Under the pieces are notes generated by a model. That model made no database searches, had not been told where the DNA came from, and saw only the letters and a program-made list of their open reading frames with translations. A DNA stretch of 64,000 nucleotides from Cryptomeria japonica (taxonomy: Eukaryota; Streptophyta; Pinopsida; Cupressales; Cupressaceae): assembly GCF_030272615.1 (NCBI RefSeq), contig NC_081414.1, forward strand, positions 526,235,137-526,299,136, read 5' to 3'. The stretch's first letter is position 1, and the number at the start of each line of letters is the position of its first letter. Below are positions 46,792 to 59,075 of the stretch, one piece after another. Made by a program: the position numbers and the translations under genes.

Positions 46792-47930
46792 TTACATTTT
46801 AACCATACCAAGATACCTCCTGAAGTGATCAATTTTCACTCTTGCTAGGGGTTTGGTGAGAATGTCAGCTGTCTGATCTCCTGTATTGACATATTCCAGT
46901 CTTATTACCTTTCTCTCTGTCATGTCTCTTACATAGTGATATGGGATCTCAATGTACTTGGATCTATCATGGAAAACTGGATTCACTGAAAGTTTAATGC
47001 AACTCTAATTGTCACAATGAATGATAGTATGCTTCAGACTTTCACCAAACAGTCCTACTATCAATTTCCTCAACCATACGGCTTCCTTAGCTGCCATGGA
47101 TGCAGCTATATATTCAGCTTCTGTGGAGCTCTGAGCTACGGATGATTGTTTTCTGCAGATCCAAGATACCATAGCTGATCCCAAGCTGAAACAGCATCCT
47201 GAAGTGCTTTTCCTATCTATCATGCTTCCAGCCCAGTCTGAATCAGAGTAACCATGTAGGTTCAATGCAATGTGTTCATAATGCAGTCCATAGTCCAAGG
47301 TACCTTGAAGATATCTCAATATATGCTTTACTGCAACCAAATGTATTTCTTTGGGTTCAACCATGTGTTGGCTGAGTGCATTTACTGCATAACATATATC
47401 AGGGCTGGTATTGACTAGGTACATTAATGATCCAATAATCTGTCTGTATAATGTTGGATCTGCAAATTTGGAATCTACTATAGCTTCTTTTAGTTTATGT
47501 AGGTTTGTTTCCATAGGAGATGACATTGGCTTACAATTCATCATTCCAAATCTCTTCAAAATGTCAATGGTGTATTTACCTTGATTTAGATAAATACCAT
47601 CTGGTTTTTGCCATACTTCTAATCCAAGGAAATAATGGAGTAGACTTAAATCCTTCATCTCAAACTCTGAAGCTAGTTCTTGTTTGCATTTTGCAATGAG
47701 ATGATCTTCGCCTGTAATTAATAAGTCATCTACATATAATATGAGTATCAACATTTCACCTTTGATTATTTTGAAATACAGATTTGGATCAGCAATGTTC
47801 TTAGAGAAACCTATCTCTAATAAGTAACTGTCAATTCTTTCGTACCATGCTCTAGGAGCTTGTTTTAATCCATACAGTGCTTTCTCTAACTTGCATACAT
47901 GTGTTTTAGCATTATTTACCTCATAAGTGT
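46792..47930 (-). pseudogene. pol: Reverse transcriptase / RNase H of element D (Ty1/copia pol, partial)
   Basis: The minus-strand frame starts at about 47930 with K-A-L-Y-G-L-K-Q-A-P-R-A-W, reaches the catalytic Y-V-D-D-L-L-I-T-G near 47735, and continues through S-P-M-E-T and L-Y-R-Q-I-I-G-S-L-M-Y-L. RNase H follows (G-Y-S-D-S-D-W-A-G and S-S-T-E-A-E-Y), and then the closing A-D-I-L-T-K-P-L. A single TAG near 47004, in place of a probable Gln codon, interrupts it. The end at 46792 is the normal copia terminus. The N-terminal RT, integrase, protease and gag are missing. RT class and PBS type agree on Ty1/copia. Confidence 0.95.
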
Positions 47931-48675
47931 TTCACCTTCAATAGTGAAAATCCCTCTCAATCACTATGATCGAAATTGTCACAAGTTGACTGAACCATCT
48001 TCTCCCTCTGAAGCTCAAGTTCTTGTATCAACCTCTTGTCCTCTTTTGAAATGTCAGACTCCCTCTGCATCTGGTCTCAATCATCAATTCGTTTATAAGC
48101 ATCAATTTATTTCTCCCTTTAATTCAATTTTATTGTGCTTTCGTCCTTAAGTTTAAAACATTTCCTTTCATAAGGTGAGCCCATATAAGAAATATCACGC
48201 ATGAATCATCTCTCATCATAATTCCCTTTGAATGATGTAGAACATTTTCATAATTTTGATCAACACTTTCATTATGATCTGCCACACACAGTCGTTAATA
48301 ACTTTTGCAATTTACCAAATTTATCGAATCTCTTCGGTGAGATGTTATAAAAGCTAATTACAAACATTTCCTCCAAGTTATAGCAAGATCCAACGGTTAA
48401 AACAAAAGTTATGACATTTTTCCCAAAACTGCTAACCCTAGGTAGGGTTTCAAGTGACCTGCACCAAAGTCGTCATATCTTGCACAAAACTGAATCAAAT
48501 TTGATGAGATAAACATATTTGAAAACTAGAAACACAGATCTTTCCATCCATATATTATAGTCCTCATTTTGAGGCCAACCAAGGGCCGTACAATGGCATA
48601 TTTTAGACTGAAAATTCTAAAAAAACTGAATTCTCCAACCCTCTCCAACCTCCAAATTAAACTTCACAGGCCTGA
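47931..48675 (-). other. Deletion-joined segment and leader of element D
   Basis: Between the cut RT and the PBS, where about 3 kb of gag-pol is expected, there is about 745 bp. The part 48220-48675 looks like a leader. The part 47935-48215 is C/T-rich, fits neither gag nor pol, and may be filler or an unrelated insertion. Confidence 0.55.
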
Positions 48676-48687
48676 GCTCTGATACCA
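48676..48687 (-). other. Primer-binding site of element D (initiator Met tRNA type)
   Basis: Minus strand TGGTATCAGAGC directly adjoining the LTR. Confidence 0.95.
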
Positions 48688-49048
48688 TGTTGATTTTCCC
48701 AGGTTTTATTGGATGCATTTTAATGTATATCTCTGATTCAATCTGATACTTGCAATCTTGGAATTCTATGTGTTCTCAAATTGAATAACATTATACTATA
48801 TATATTCCTTTGGAGAGGCATGTCCTTGAACGGACATGTCTCTCCTTTAATTATAATAATTTAATCAATATTATAATGTTTCATCAATCAATTATTAATT
48901 TAGAATAATATAATAGATTAATATTGAATATTAAATTTTATATGATTAATAATAATATAATAATATAACATAATAATATATTATTATTAATCAACATATA
49001 TTATATCTATTCTAAATGATCATTCAACTGAAGCTACAAACATTAACA
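48688..49048 (-). mobile_element. 5' LTR of element D
   Basis: 361 bp, matching 44879-45239, with the TSD CAAAC at 49049-49053. The inverted repeat of the other LTR is kept at 48812-48845. Confidence 0.95.
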
Positions 49049-49053
49049 CAAAC

Positions 49054-49379
49054 ATTGGACAAGCAGTATTAGTGAATCCTTGAAGCTTTGTCTACGAATC
49101 TTTTTTCTAGTTCATGAAGCTACAAAACAAATGGTGGTGGGTGGTCTATGAAAAGTATTGGCCATGGTCAATCTATCTATCTTCTGATCAGCAATGCCCT
49201 CTTGTCTACATTCTTACTTTTGTATAGCAAAATGGGCCAAAGAGTTGATTTTTTTAAATCTTATGATCTACAAATATAGCTCAAACAAGCATTGGAGCTA
49301 ACTGATATAAATTTGAGCTCATTATGAGCCATACAACGTGTAGCTCCTTAAGCACATTAACATTTAGATAACAAGTTAG
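49054..49379. other. Short unassigned interval
   Basis: No feature recognised. Confidence 0.4.
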
Positions 49380-49530
49380 AAATTGCTAGTATCAGCCAAA
49401 TAAGAAAAGACCAAGAGTCGCCGCTTGGAATTCCACCTTATATGCACTTTGAGGATTTGAACGTGGGTCTCCACAATGCGAAGCTATAGTTGTAACCACT
49501 TGATCAAAAACCCTTGGACAAAAAGTTGAT
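49380..49530 (-). mobile_element. Second tRNA-derived SINE or tRNA-like fragment
   Basis: The minus strand has an A-box-like GATCAAGTGGTTAC (49497-49510) and a B-box CGTTCAAATCC (49453-49463), 40-55 bp apart, followed by an unrelated tail. The head differs from that of the SINE at 41836-42080. Its ends are approximate. Confidence 0.5.
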
Positions 49531-49606
49531 TTTCAAAGTTTTTTTGTGTTTTGTTTTAAGTTTAAATTTTGTTTTTCCATTGCAACACCCTGATGTCCCT
49601 GGGACA

Positions 49607-50820
49607 TGTTGACGGGTTTTTTATGACCGCGTCTAACACAGAATAAAGTCACCAACGGTCACCTTATCCTCTCTTGATCAAGATTAGTTCGTATGCTAGG
49701 ATTACTTAAAGTTCAAACGGCTAATTCCCAAGGTTCCTTCGGTGTGTGGATGTGACTCAGTTGTTTGATGGGTTTGCTGATAACCCAAGGGGCCTTACGT
49801 ATGTTGAAGAAACTTATACAAGCTCAAGGATTTTTTGTATGGATGATTTGCAATAAAGGTTCTAGTTTTGGATCTTTCGGATTTTGGATTATGCATAAAG
49901 TAAATAGGAATAGGGTAGAGAAAGACTAAACTAAAAGTAATCTAATCCTATGAACAAAGAGACGAGATAACTTGTGCAAAATCCAACCACGCTTCGCTTT
50001 GCCAGCAACGCACAACTACACGAAGGCGGTGCAATCTTCAGGGGGCGTGTTTAAAGATTTTCAAATCATCAAGAGAAATCATCAAAGAGAACAACTTCTC
50101 TTTATAATCGAAGTTAAACATACACATATAACGGAGGCTCAGGCTAACTTTGCACGGTACGCAACAATCAGTTGCATACCAAAAGTATGAGCACGAATTT
50201 TGCAACAAGCGATCCTATCAGATCCAGTTCGTCTAACAGCATGAAAGCAAATCTAATCTATGAAGAGAATGAGACCATGCGAGCTCCGAAACAACACAAG
50301 AACACACCAACAATTGAACAATGTATTAAGTGTTTGCTTCAAAAACTCTTAGCAACAATCTCTGACGATAGTCTCTCCTCCTTACAAATGAGGGGGTCAC
50401 CCCCTTATATAGGCCTCAAGCCATGATTACATGCAAAAAACCCTAATTAGGGTTTGCCCTAAAGATTCCCCACTCATGGTGCAACAAGATGGGAATCTGC
50501 AATTAACAACCCACTATGCCCATGCACAATTAATTAAAAGAGCCTAAAATAGCGCCCACTCAGCACATTAAATGCCTCGTGATGTTGACCATGCCTAGAA
50601 TATAACCGACACCATCATAAATGCCCATCATTCTCCAAGTGACGGCGACATGCACGAAGAATCTGTCATAAAACCATAATGAGAAGGCGGCATGCAAGAA
50701 GATTCTCTATCCGGTGGTGGCATGCGTTGACTAGTCCCACGCCTAGTCAATATTCCTTTAGCTATAAGTACGCCATCACTATTCTGTCAAAAGACTTTCG
50801 TCCAAAAATGGACGACCGTT
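49607..50820 (-). mobile_element. Candidate LTR of element G
   Basis: On the minus strand a TATA box (GCCTATATAAGGGGG, about 50411-50425) is followed by a transcribed-leader-like region. The end ...CCCGTCAACA at 49607 is next to a palindrome, GATGTCCCTGGGACATG. The start near 50790-50820 is not certain: there is no clear polypurine tract, second copy or TSD. The ORF of element G ends at 50824, as expected just upstream of a 3' LTR. Confidence 0.45.
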
Positions 50821-50823
50821 ATC

Positions 50824-52473
50824 TCATTCATTAATGGCATATGCAATGAATCTACCGACAACGGCCTCTAGTTCTCCGATGGAGACACTTGGCACATTCT
50901 CGATGTTGAATTCCATCAAGGCAATTTCCTCTTTGCTTCTGGAAAAGAAACTTTCCCACTCTGCCATGACTTCCTGCGTTTTCTTCATCATACCAGAGAA
51001 TGAAGAAACATTTGCAAAAAGTTCCTTAGGGAACGAACCGACGAAGAAGAAATCGTGCAACTGGGATTTCAAGGAGTTCACCGTTATTCCTCCGTCATCG
51101 AGTTTCCTTGAAAATAAAGCTTCCATGGCACTAAGGATTTCTTCCTGTATCCCTCTGATAGACTCCTTCAAGGTGACAGAGTCAATGCTGAATTTGTCAA
51201 GGGTGTTCTTTCCTAAACAGATGGCGTAGAACCATGGGGGAAAGTCATAGGCTTCATTCTCTTGGATCACTTTCCCGTCCACCAGAGTTTGCCTTGGAGT
51301 TTTCGTCAAAGCCCTAAGCCGGGAAATGGTTAAGTCTTGGTAAACATCTACATCCTCCCATAGTCCTTCTGTTGTTTCTAATCTGCTTAGGAGGGCCACG
51401 AACTTTGAATGAAGCTAAGCTAGATCCTCAATGAATTTTCCTACCTCATTGTAGACATCCTCTACCCATTCCCGGGAATTTTGTGCCATTGCTCTAAAAA
51501 GTTTTGCATCATCAACTACTTCCTTGGGAAGGAAGGGAGGAGGAGTGGATGAAGGACCTGCTTCCCTGAGGGGTCTTTTGAAGCTCCTGACGTATTCGCA
51601 TAGAAATCTATTTTCCTCCCTCAGCCGCTTACATTTTGCCTTTGATTTCAGCAACTTCTCCTTCATGGCTAAGGAGGAATCTTCAAAATCCCCCACAACT
51701 TGACCGGTGGAAGCATGGCCAAAATCAACTTGTCTAATGACGTAATCCTCCTGCCTAATCTCACTCCTATCTTTATCCACTGCAGGTTCAGCGATGTGCA
51801 AAGTCCAGGATCCGGATTCTTCCCTGACTACCTTGGAAAACTTTCGGGGAGCCTTCCTTTCCAGTGGTTGATCCATCCTCTTCAATAATTCTTCTAACTC
51901 TTGAGCAGGATTGGTTCCTCCTTCTGCTTCATTCCCCAATCTGCCTATCAACAAATCAGGTGTGGGGATGGAATGGCTATGATCGTCTGCATGTACCTAT
52001 TCCTGAGATTCCTCTTCCATTTCACCAAGGATAGTTTCCATGAAGCTATCTTGGTGAACTTCTTCCAGGTGCGGGGAACTTCCTTGCCTCTGACTTCTTG
52101 GCTGATGACGGCCCTGTGAAGCATTGATGCTGAGTATATTAGGTGCTGGAATGTCCCCCAGAAGTGGGCCTGCGGGATGTGGGAACATCACCACTTCTCG
52201 TACGCTCGAGGAGCTAACTGGTGAATGCTCCCTTCCTGTCCTTGTCTTTTTTTGTGGAGGTTCCTCTTGCTAGGCTTCCTGTTGAACCTCGTGTGGGATT
52301 TCCTGCTGGATATCCTTCATCTTTGTTGCTCTTGGCCTCTTTGGGGCATTTTTTCCTTTGTCCATCCGGGCTTCTCTTCCTGCCTGACCCTGTGAAGAGC
52401 CTTCAGTTGCCTCACTATGGGAATCCAGATTTCCCATTAGCTGGTATGTCAAATGGACATTGTTTTCCACCAA
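50824..52473 (-). pseudogene. Non-pol ORF of element G, coiled-coil protein
   Basis: Minus-strand fragments 52270-52473, 51997-52194, 51415-51954 and 50824-51399 read as one decayed protein of roughly 550 residues. The N-terminal part is charged and disordered (Gln, Arg and Glu rich). The middle has a coiled coil around M-K-E-K-L-L-K-S-K-A-K-C-K-R-L. The C-terminal 190 residues are globular and helical. No pol, zinc knuckle or PMD motif is seen. GC content and frame length exceed the surroundings, so it was coding. Like ORF2 of element N, it would be an additional protein of a retroelement. Function unknown. Confidence 0.6.
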
Positions 52474-52577
52474 CTTGGAAGCACTTCGAAATGATGAAAA
52501 TAGAGACTAAGTATGAATATTCTTTACTTGACTCCTTGGATTCCATGCCTTAGGCAAAATTCCAATTTTTAGCTCAG

Positions 52578-53150
52578 GTGAAATTTTCACTGCGTACATG
52601 GACTCATGGATTTTTCATTTGTGAATGCATTCTTGAATTCAACGCCCTAGCCCAGTCTTGGGCGCATTTTAGCCTTGTCCATAGACTGGTGGAATTTTCC
52701 TCCTGTGAATGCCTTCTTGGTTTCAGTGCCCCAGCCCGGTCTTGGGCGCATTTTAGCTCTGTCCATGGACTGGTAGAATTTTCCTCCTGTGAATGCCTTC
52801 TTGGTTTCAACGCCCCAGCCCAGTCTTGGGCGCATTTTTGCCTTGTCCATGGACTGGTGGAATTTTCCTCCTGTGAATGCCTTCTTGGTTTCAGCGCCCC
52901 AGCCCAGTCTTGGGCGCATTTTAGCCCTATCCATGGACTGGTGGAATTTTCCTCCTATGAATGCCTTCTTGGTTTCAGCACCCCAGCCCAGTCTTGGGTG
53001 CATTTTAGCCCTGTCCATGGATACATGGAATTTTCCTCCTGTGAATGCCTTCTTGGTTTTGGCACCCCAACCCAGTCTTGGGCGCATTTTCACTTTGTCC
53101 ATGGATACATGGATTTTTCCACCTGTGAATGGCTTCTAGACTTAGAATAT
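52578..53150. repeat. 84 bp minisatellite (28 codons), about seven copies
   Basis: Unit of 84 bp with TGGAATTTTCCTCCTGTGAA, then TCTTGGTTTC and a CCCAGTCTTGGGCGCATTTT segment. Because 84 is a multiple of three, both strands stay open: plus 52578-53171, and minus 52647-53102 with a repeating K-M-R-P-R-L-G-W-G and K-K-A-F-T-G-G-K-F. The minus frame runs toward ORF G and ends at a TAG at 52647 where sister units have a Trp codon. It may be a repeat domain of that protein. Confidence 0.85.
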
Positions 53151-53229
53151 TTTGACCACCTGTGCTTTTGAAGTGTTTTCCTGAGCTTTCCATTTAGGCA
53201 TGGATTTCCAGCACTTGACCCATTTTTGG

Positions 53230-53520
53230 CTATCTTTGTCTGTTGTCTGACTTTCCGGAATTAGAAATGTCTGCGAACGCTTGATCCTTGTCGCCTTGTC
53301 TGACTAACCCTGTCAGTACTGACTTTCCAAAAATAGAAACTTTCCAGGTGTCAACATTAGATCCCCAAACAGGGTGCAATAATGACTTACTATAAATAGA
53401 AACTTACTAAAAATGGAAATTACTAAAAATAGTAAGTTTGATTTTTGGCAAAATGGCGACATTCCGGGACTCGAAAAAATCCCTAAAAAATAGGGACTTT
53501 CTAAAAATAGAAAGTTGCTC
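53230..53520. repeat. Series of small hairpins with CTAAAAATAG core
   Basis: Examples: ACTTTCTAAAAATAGAAAGT (53498-53517), TCCCTAAAAAATAGGGA (about 53481-53497) and TTACTAAAAATAGTAA (about 53410-53425). Broken ones lie at 53246, 53320 and 53382. Stems differ while the A-rich loop is kept. Confidence 0.75.
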
Positions 53521-55780
53521 CGTTTGGGCTCAAATTTTACTAGGAGGTCCCTTGAAGGGTCCTGATTTCAGTCGCATGCTCAGTTTTCCCGAAACCCTAA
53601 CAGGAACCCCTAAAATCTAGGACAAAAAGCAAAACCCTAGAAAAAGGACAAAACAGGCCCCTAGACTTCATAGAATTTGCTTGACAGAGAAGCAGATTAA
53701 CCCTAACTGACCCCTGAACATCTGCAACGCAGAGAGATTTGAAGAGATTGCTACCAACACACACAAAAACCAAGGCCAAACGACCAAAAGGGCCTAAAAG
53801 CTAGGGGGGTCCCTATCTGGGATGGGGTGATGTGTGATTAGGTCACAACAGGACACTCAAGTGACCCTTGGATGCCCCACTAGCCATCTAGAGGCACAAT
53901 AGGGCATCCACAAACAGCCCCTATTTGGGATCAAGCGCTGAGGACAGCAGGGTACATCTTGTCCCCAAGATATCCTCAATTCAATGGATGTGTATTAAAC
54001 CTAGAGGACACATCCCCCATGTACACTACAATGATTATAGTTATACAATCTATCCATTGGCAAGAACCATTTCTAGATTAATCCATCTTGGTGCAAAGGT
54101 CAAATTACATCATTCATTGAAACTTCAAGACAAGTTTATATCAAAGATGATTCATATTCCTATGTAACTTGTTGATTTAATTCTTCTACAATTATTAAGC
54201 AAGAGACAAACTGTAAAACAAACTACTTTTGTTTTCTCTACTATTTCTATTTCTTTTTTCAATCCAGTCACCAATATGCTTATGAATTCTTCCTTCATTT
54301 TTTGTCAGCTAATCTAGAAATGTTGGACAAAAGCTTCTACACAAGTTATCCAAAAAAAAAAATCAACAATTAAAATTCTGCTAATAAAATAACATTAAAT
54401 CTCCCTGACAGATGAGATCTTTTGTAGAGTTTGGTGCATGACGATTTTCATCAAGTGGAGGCATTAATTGAAGCTTGATTTCTTGTTAGGGAATGAAATC
54501 TCTAGTAGGTTTCTTTAGGTTAGGAAATTTCTAAAGGTTGTCCCAAGAGAAGGTTATTGCAAGGAAGCAATGCATTCCCCCAGTACTGAAGAATGCATTT
54601 GCCTGTTTGGAAGCAATGGAAGATAGCCCACACTTGATCTAGCTATGCAGAAACTTGAAAATACTATTTGTAGAATTTTATCCTGAAATGTAGAGTTTTG
54701 ACTTGTGCAACTTACAATTGAATATTTGTATAAATATGAAAGAAAGAATTGAAAAAAATCATGGGGATAATGAGATCCCCCAAGGAGGACCCAAATTATG
54801 GCGTGCAAGTGTTTATATGAAATATTGGCATATTATTTCCAATCCCATTAAAGAAATTCCCTCCAAAGCTCTTCTCTTGCGTAATCCTATTATTGAAATT
54901 AATACAGCAACTGTGCTTTGCAGATTGGTTTTTCCTAAACAATTTTCCAAGGTATATCTTGTGTTATCTCTTAGTTGTTACTCCACTAGAATTCGTATAG
55001 ATCTATTCTTACTTGCATTGTTCCTTTCATTTCATTTGGTATCAAAGATAGAATAGCTTGTTAAATCCATGGGTGAAGTAGTTGTATTAATCCTTGTTTG
55101 AGTGGGAGATTGCATGGGTGATCTTGTCTTTTAGGGAATGGGAACTCATTGGCTGTTATGAGAGGGATGTAATTTGTATCTACGTGAAGGACATATAATA
55201 ATTAAGTCATCACATCAAACTTAATAGCTTAAAGTAAATTCCCAATTTCCCTGGCTAAATGTTGAAGAATTGAGAATGGATTAGCATCTACCCTAAGATC
55301 TCCAGGCTCGGAATGGTAGCTTAGTATTCTGTGCTATAGTGTTGTAAAGGCCTAACGTTAGTTTCTTTATTGTTGACATATAAGAAATACTTGCATTAGT
55401 CACTATGTAGCATGGATAATAGCAATTACCTATACCTCAAGATGGATGATATAGAGACTACATCCATTAATCAACGAGCTTTACGGTAACTGTTTTGTAC
55501 AGCTGCTATGTTTATCTCTGTTATATTTGAGGAAACAGCGAATACTTCCTTGTATGGGAGTTTGGACTGTAAACTTCTTACATGGAAACCATATCGTATG
55601 TGAGCATCAATATCATAATATATGTAATATACTAATAAGGTGATTGGCCAAAAAGAAGGGATTTGAATATTCCTTAAACCTGTAGTGTCAATTATACAGT
55701 CAACTCTATCATAGCTCAGCATTTCCATTTTAGTTGGGCATTTGTAGTTTGTTGAATGAGATGGAAATCTGTTAATCTAG
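53521..55780. other. Unassigned; possible copia LTR end near 55036
   Basis: Mostly without features. A TTTGGTATCAAAGATAG sequence at about 55036-55051 resembles a damaged initiator-Met PBS and follows an LTR-like ATTTCATT end, but no partner was found. Frames such as 53925-54167 and 54703-55056 are not recognisable. Confidence 0.35.
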
Positions 55781-55785
55781 TTTAG
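55781..55785 (+). repeat. Left TSD of element E (TTTAG)
   Basis: Matches 59404-59408. Confidence 0.85.
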
Positions 55786-56097
55786 TGTTAAGAGTAATCT
55801 TGTACTCTAGGACTTAAGCTTACTTAGGTCGTATGATGAGGACACATGATCAAGTTCTATCTTCACCTAGGGTATCCTTAGGGTTGCTCTTTTATCATTT
55901 AGGTTTCCTTTATAAGTATTCATTGCATAATTGCATTATTATTATTGATTCAGGATGTTTATATAATCAATATGATTCATCTTTTTGGATCAATATTCCT
56001 TTGGCCTCTATAGTCTAGTTGTTTCTCTCTATGTGCTACAAGAGTTTGATTGCAAATGATTTTCGAGAGCTATGGGGTTGAGGAATCAAATTCAAAA
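55786..56097 (+). mobile_element. 5' LTR of element E
   Basis: About 312 bp. It starts TGTTAAGAGTAATCTTGTAC and shares long stretches with 59088-59403, including GGTTTCCTTTATAAG (TATA-like). Its end is altered (AAAA for AACA). A PBS-like TGGCATCGGACC follows at 56098, three changes from the initiator-Met form. Confidence 0.85.
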
Positions 56098-59075
56098 TGG
56101 CATCGGACCTCCAAATTCGGAATCCTTTGTTCGATTTTTGAGAGATCTAGCATTGAATAAATTTTCGAGGCATTGTGGACAAAAATGGACCTCATCATTA
56201 CATCTAGAAGGCTTGAAAATTTACAAATTTGACTATCCAAATGCTGAAATTGAAGCAATTGAAATTTTTGAAAAAAATATTTAGAGGCACAAGATCCAAG
56301 GCATCAATTATTGTACGACAATATAAGTCCATATAATCCATACAAACGCCTTGCAACCCCATGCCCCCTCTATATCAGCAATCTATGTTTTTTAGTTTCA
56401 AGCGATTATTTTTCGTTTTCCAAGCGATTTTTTTTCACCATAGCAAGTTTGAGGGTTTTGACAAATCTTTATTCTCTACAACCGAATGTCTCAAAGCACC
56501 ACAAATTTGAGTGACTCTCCCTTACCCATTTCAAATATTCTAGCAGCATTCATTTTCTTGTTTGGTGACCTTTCCACCACTCAATGATGGATTACCTACT
56601 CAACAGCTTTTGTTTTTTGTCGAGCCCTTTTTACTCTAGGTGAGATCTATTTTTTGGCGTTGAACTAGAACTTTTTATGCTGTTTTTGTAGGTTACCAAC
56701 AAGGTTATTAAAATTTTCAAGTGCCTTTTCACATATTTGATGGCATTTTGTGTTTGGAGGGGCTAGCAAACTAGAATCCGCCCTTCATCCACCAATGGTC
56801 TTTTTCTTTTAGTCATGTTGCTTCAAACCGATGCCTATTTATTCTCTCAAGCGGCATTTTTGGCTTTGGCATCGCTATTCTTTGTATTTTGGCACGTCCC
56901 CAATTTTCCAACAACCACCGGCTTTTTAGCATTTTACAACGATGTTTTTTTTAATCTTCCAATTGCTTTATTCTCACAATCAACGCTCACCTCTACTCAC
57001 CTTGTCCAATTCATCCTTTCTAGGCACTTTCTTTGAAACTTTTGGCAACATTGTTTCAATCGCTCAACAACTCTTCTAGCTCTCACGAATGTGCTTCACA
57101 GTTTTTTAAATATCCCCACAGTCGTTTTTTCTATTGAGTTTTCACAATTGCAAGTGGTCAAAAATATTTGTTGAGGGTTTGTTGGTTACTTGGCAGCCAC
57201 CCATTTTATCACCTAGTGATCTTGCCGACAAGTTTAGCAATCGACGGCCGATTTTCTTTAAATTGGCAAGGTTTTTAACCTTCTCCATTTGTCTCAACGA
57301 TCTTTTCAACCATGCAAGCTTTGCCCAGCTATGTCATTTCTAACTGGAATTTTCTCACACCATTGGTTGTTTTCTTGTGTTTTTTCTTCTATCCGAGATT
57401 ATTGGTGATTTTTTTTACCACCTTTGTCTCATTGATTTTTTCAGCCATGCACACATTTTTCGGCCATTGAAAAATTATTTAGGGCACTAGAAAAAAAAAA
57501 TTCTTTCAAGGAGTTTTTTGTTTGCAACAATATAACCTACCACATCCCTGTCCCTTCTAGCCCTCATTTGCTCTAAAGGAGGTTTATTTTTCTTTTTGGA
57601 ATAACTTGGGCATATGGTATTAAATTTTGATGAACAAGATATTGTTGGAAAGATGATTTTGAGCACTTTAAGTGATGTACATGGTTTTTTCAGATTTTGC
57701 TACTAGTTCCTTTTATTGTCTATCAAAGTCAAATGTGTTGTTTTCGCTCTCGAGCTCATATCTTTTGGCCAATTCCTTCACTATTTGTGATTCCTATGGC
57801 ATTGGAAAGATCTTTTGGAGCTCCTCACAACTATCCATGCACTTTTTCCATATTAAGCCCCAGATACATTTCATTAAGTTTTTTGTGTTTTCACATTCTA
57901 GTTAATTATTTGGTCGTTTTGGCATCTCAAAACTTTGAGTTTGTGTGGGATGACTTCTTTTGGAATGCTTTCCATATATTTCCAGCATTTTGTTCTTTTT
58001 GGGGCATTGTAGGCATCTTTGAATGCACTTCATTTGTGGGCATTGAGATAAAATGCCCCTCTTGTGTATGCTTTTGGGGATTTCCTACATCCTATGGTGT
58101 CATATTTTGTACTCATGCTATATTATAAAGTGTCATGGGAATTGTGTAATGCCTTAATTTTTTCCTCACACTTTTGTTGACTGAGTGTCCCTCCATGACG
58201 AGTCTCAATGATTCTTGCCTCGTGTGCGTGTGCCCTGATTTGCACACCCTTTCTCAATTACAAGTACTCCTTTGTACACATTCAATTTCTCTTTCTTCTC
58301 CTTTATGCACTACATGATGACCCACAAATTTAGAGGAGCTAGCATACCTCTCCCTTATCATCATTATGAGGGGGCTTACACTATTGGTGCCAATGCTTCC
58401 TTGTTTTCGTGTTGGAGTGAGCTATGTATCCAGCATTTGTTTCTATGTACTAGGTGGATGCAACAACTAGTTACCCATGCATTTTGGTGAGATGGAGCAC
58501 TAACCATATAGACAATCTTGCATTCCTATTTTGTGGCGGTGACCTTCCATCCTCAATTGATCAGTTCTTCCAACTATTGGCACCTTTATTTTTCAATTGC
58601 AGTTAACTCTTGCATTAGTTGAGTAGAGTTGTTGGGGTCACTCATGCATATTCATTTTCCATCTATATCTTGAAATATCAGATGTTTTGCCTTTGTTTGT
58701 GATCTGATCATTGCTTGAGTAGCGTCATTGAGGGCACTCGTGCAAATTGTTATCTTCTTGATCTTAATCATAATCCTAAATTTATAGGAGATTCTTCATT
58801 TACAACACTACAGCAATCATCTTTTGAGAATTATTTTTAGCGTCTTTGTTCTTCAGTGATGTTCTTCACGTTCCTCTTTTTGGGACATCATTTTGGAGGC
58901 TTTTTAGTCCTTAATGTTGTGTTTTTCTCTTTTGGAGAAGAGCTTTTTCCCATGAGATTTTCTCCTTTTCTTTGGTTGTGAGAGATCTTTTCATTTGTAA
59001 ATGGGTACCTCATCAAACCTAGTTGTCGAGACTCATCCTTGGCATTTAGAGGTTTTAGTTACTCCCCAAGTTGCA
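56098..59075 (+). mobile_element. Internal region of element E, no recognisable coding content
   Basis: About 3 kb with short frames only. The longest (57697-58128, plus, 143 codons) is Phe/Cys/Ser-rich without a known motif. No gag zinc knuckle, protease, RT or integrase was seen on either strand. The element is therefore non-autonomous, or all domains have been lost. Confidence 0.65.

Noticed and set aside
52578-53171. Plus-strand 197-codon ORF as a real gene
   Set aside because: It is a tandem 84 bp repeat open because its length is a multiple of three. The minus frame agrees better with the neighbouring ORF.
55036-55051. PBS of another copia element
   Set aside because: Two or more mismatches to the initiator-Met form and no LTR partner or TSD; kept only as a remark.
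57697-58128. 143-codon plus-strand ORF in element E
   Set aside because: Phe/Cys/Ser bias from T-rich DNA; no recognisable domain or conserved start.
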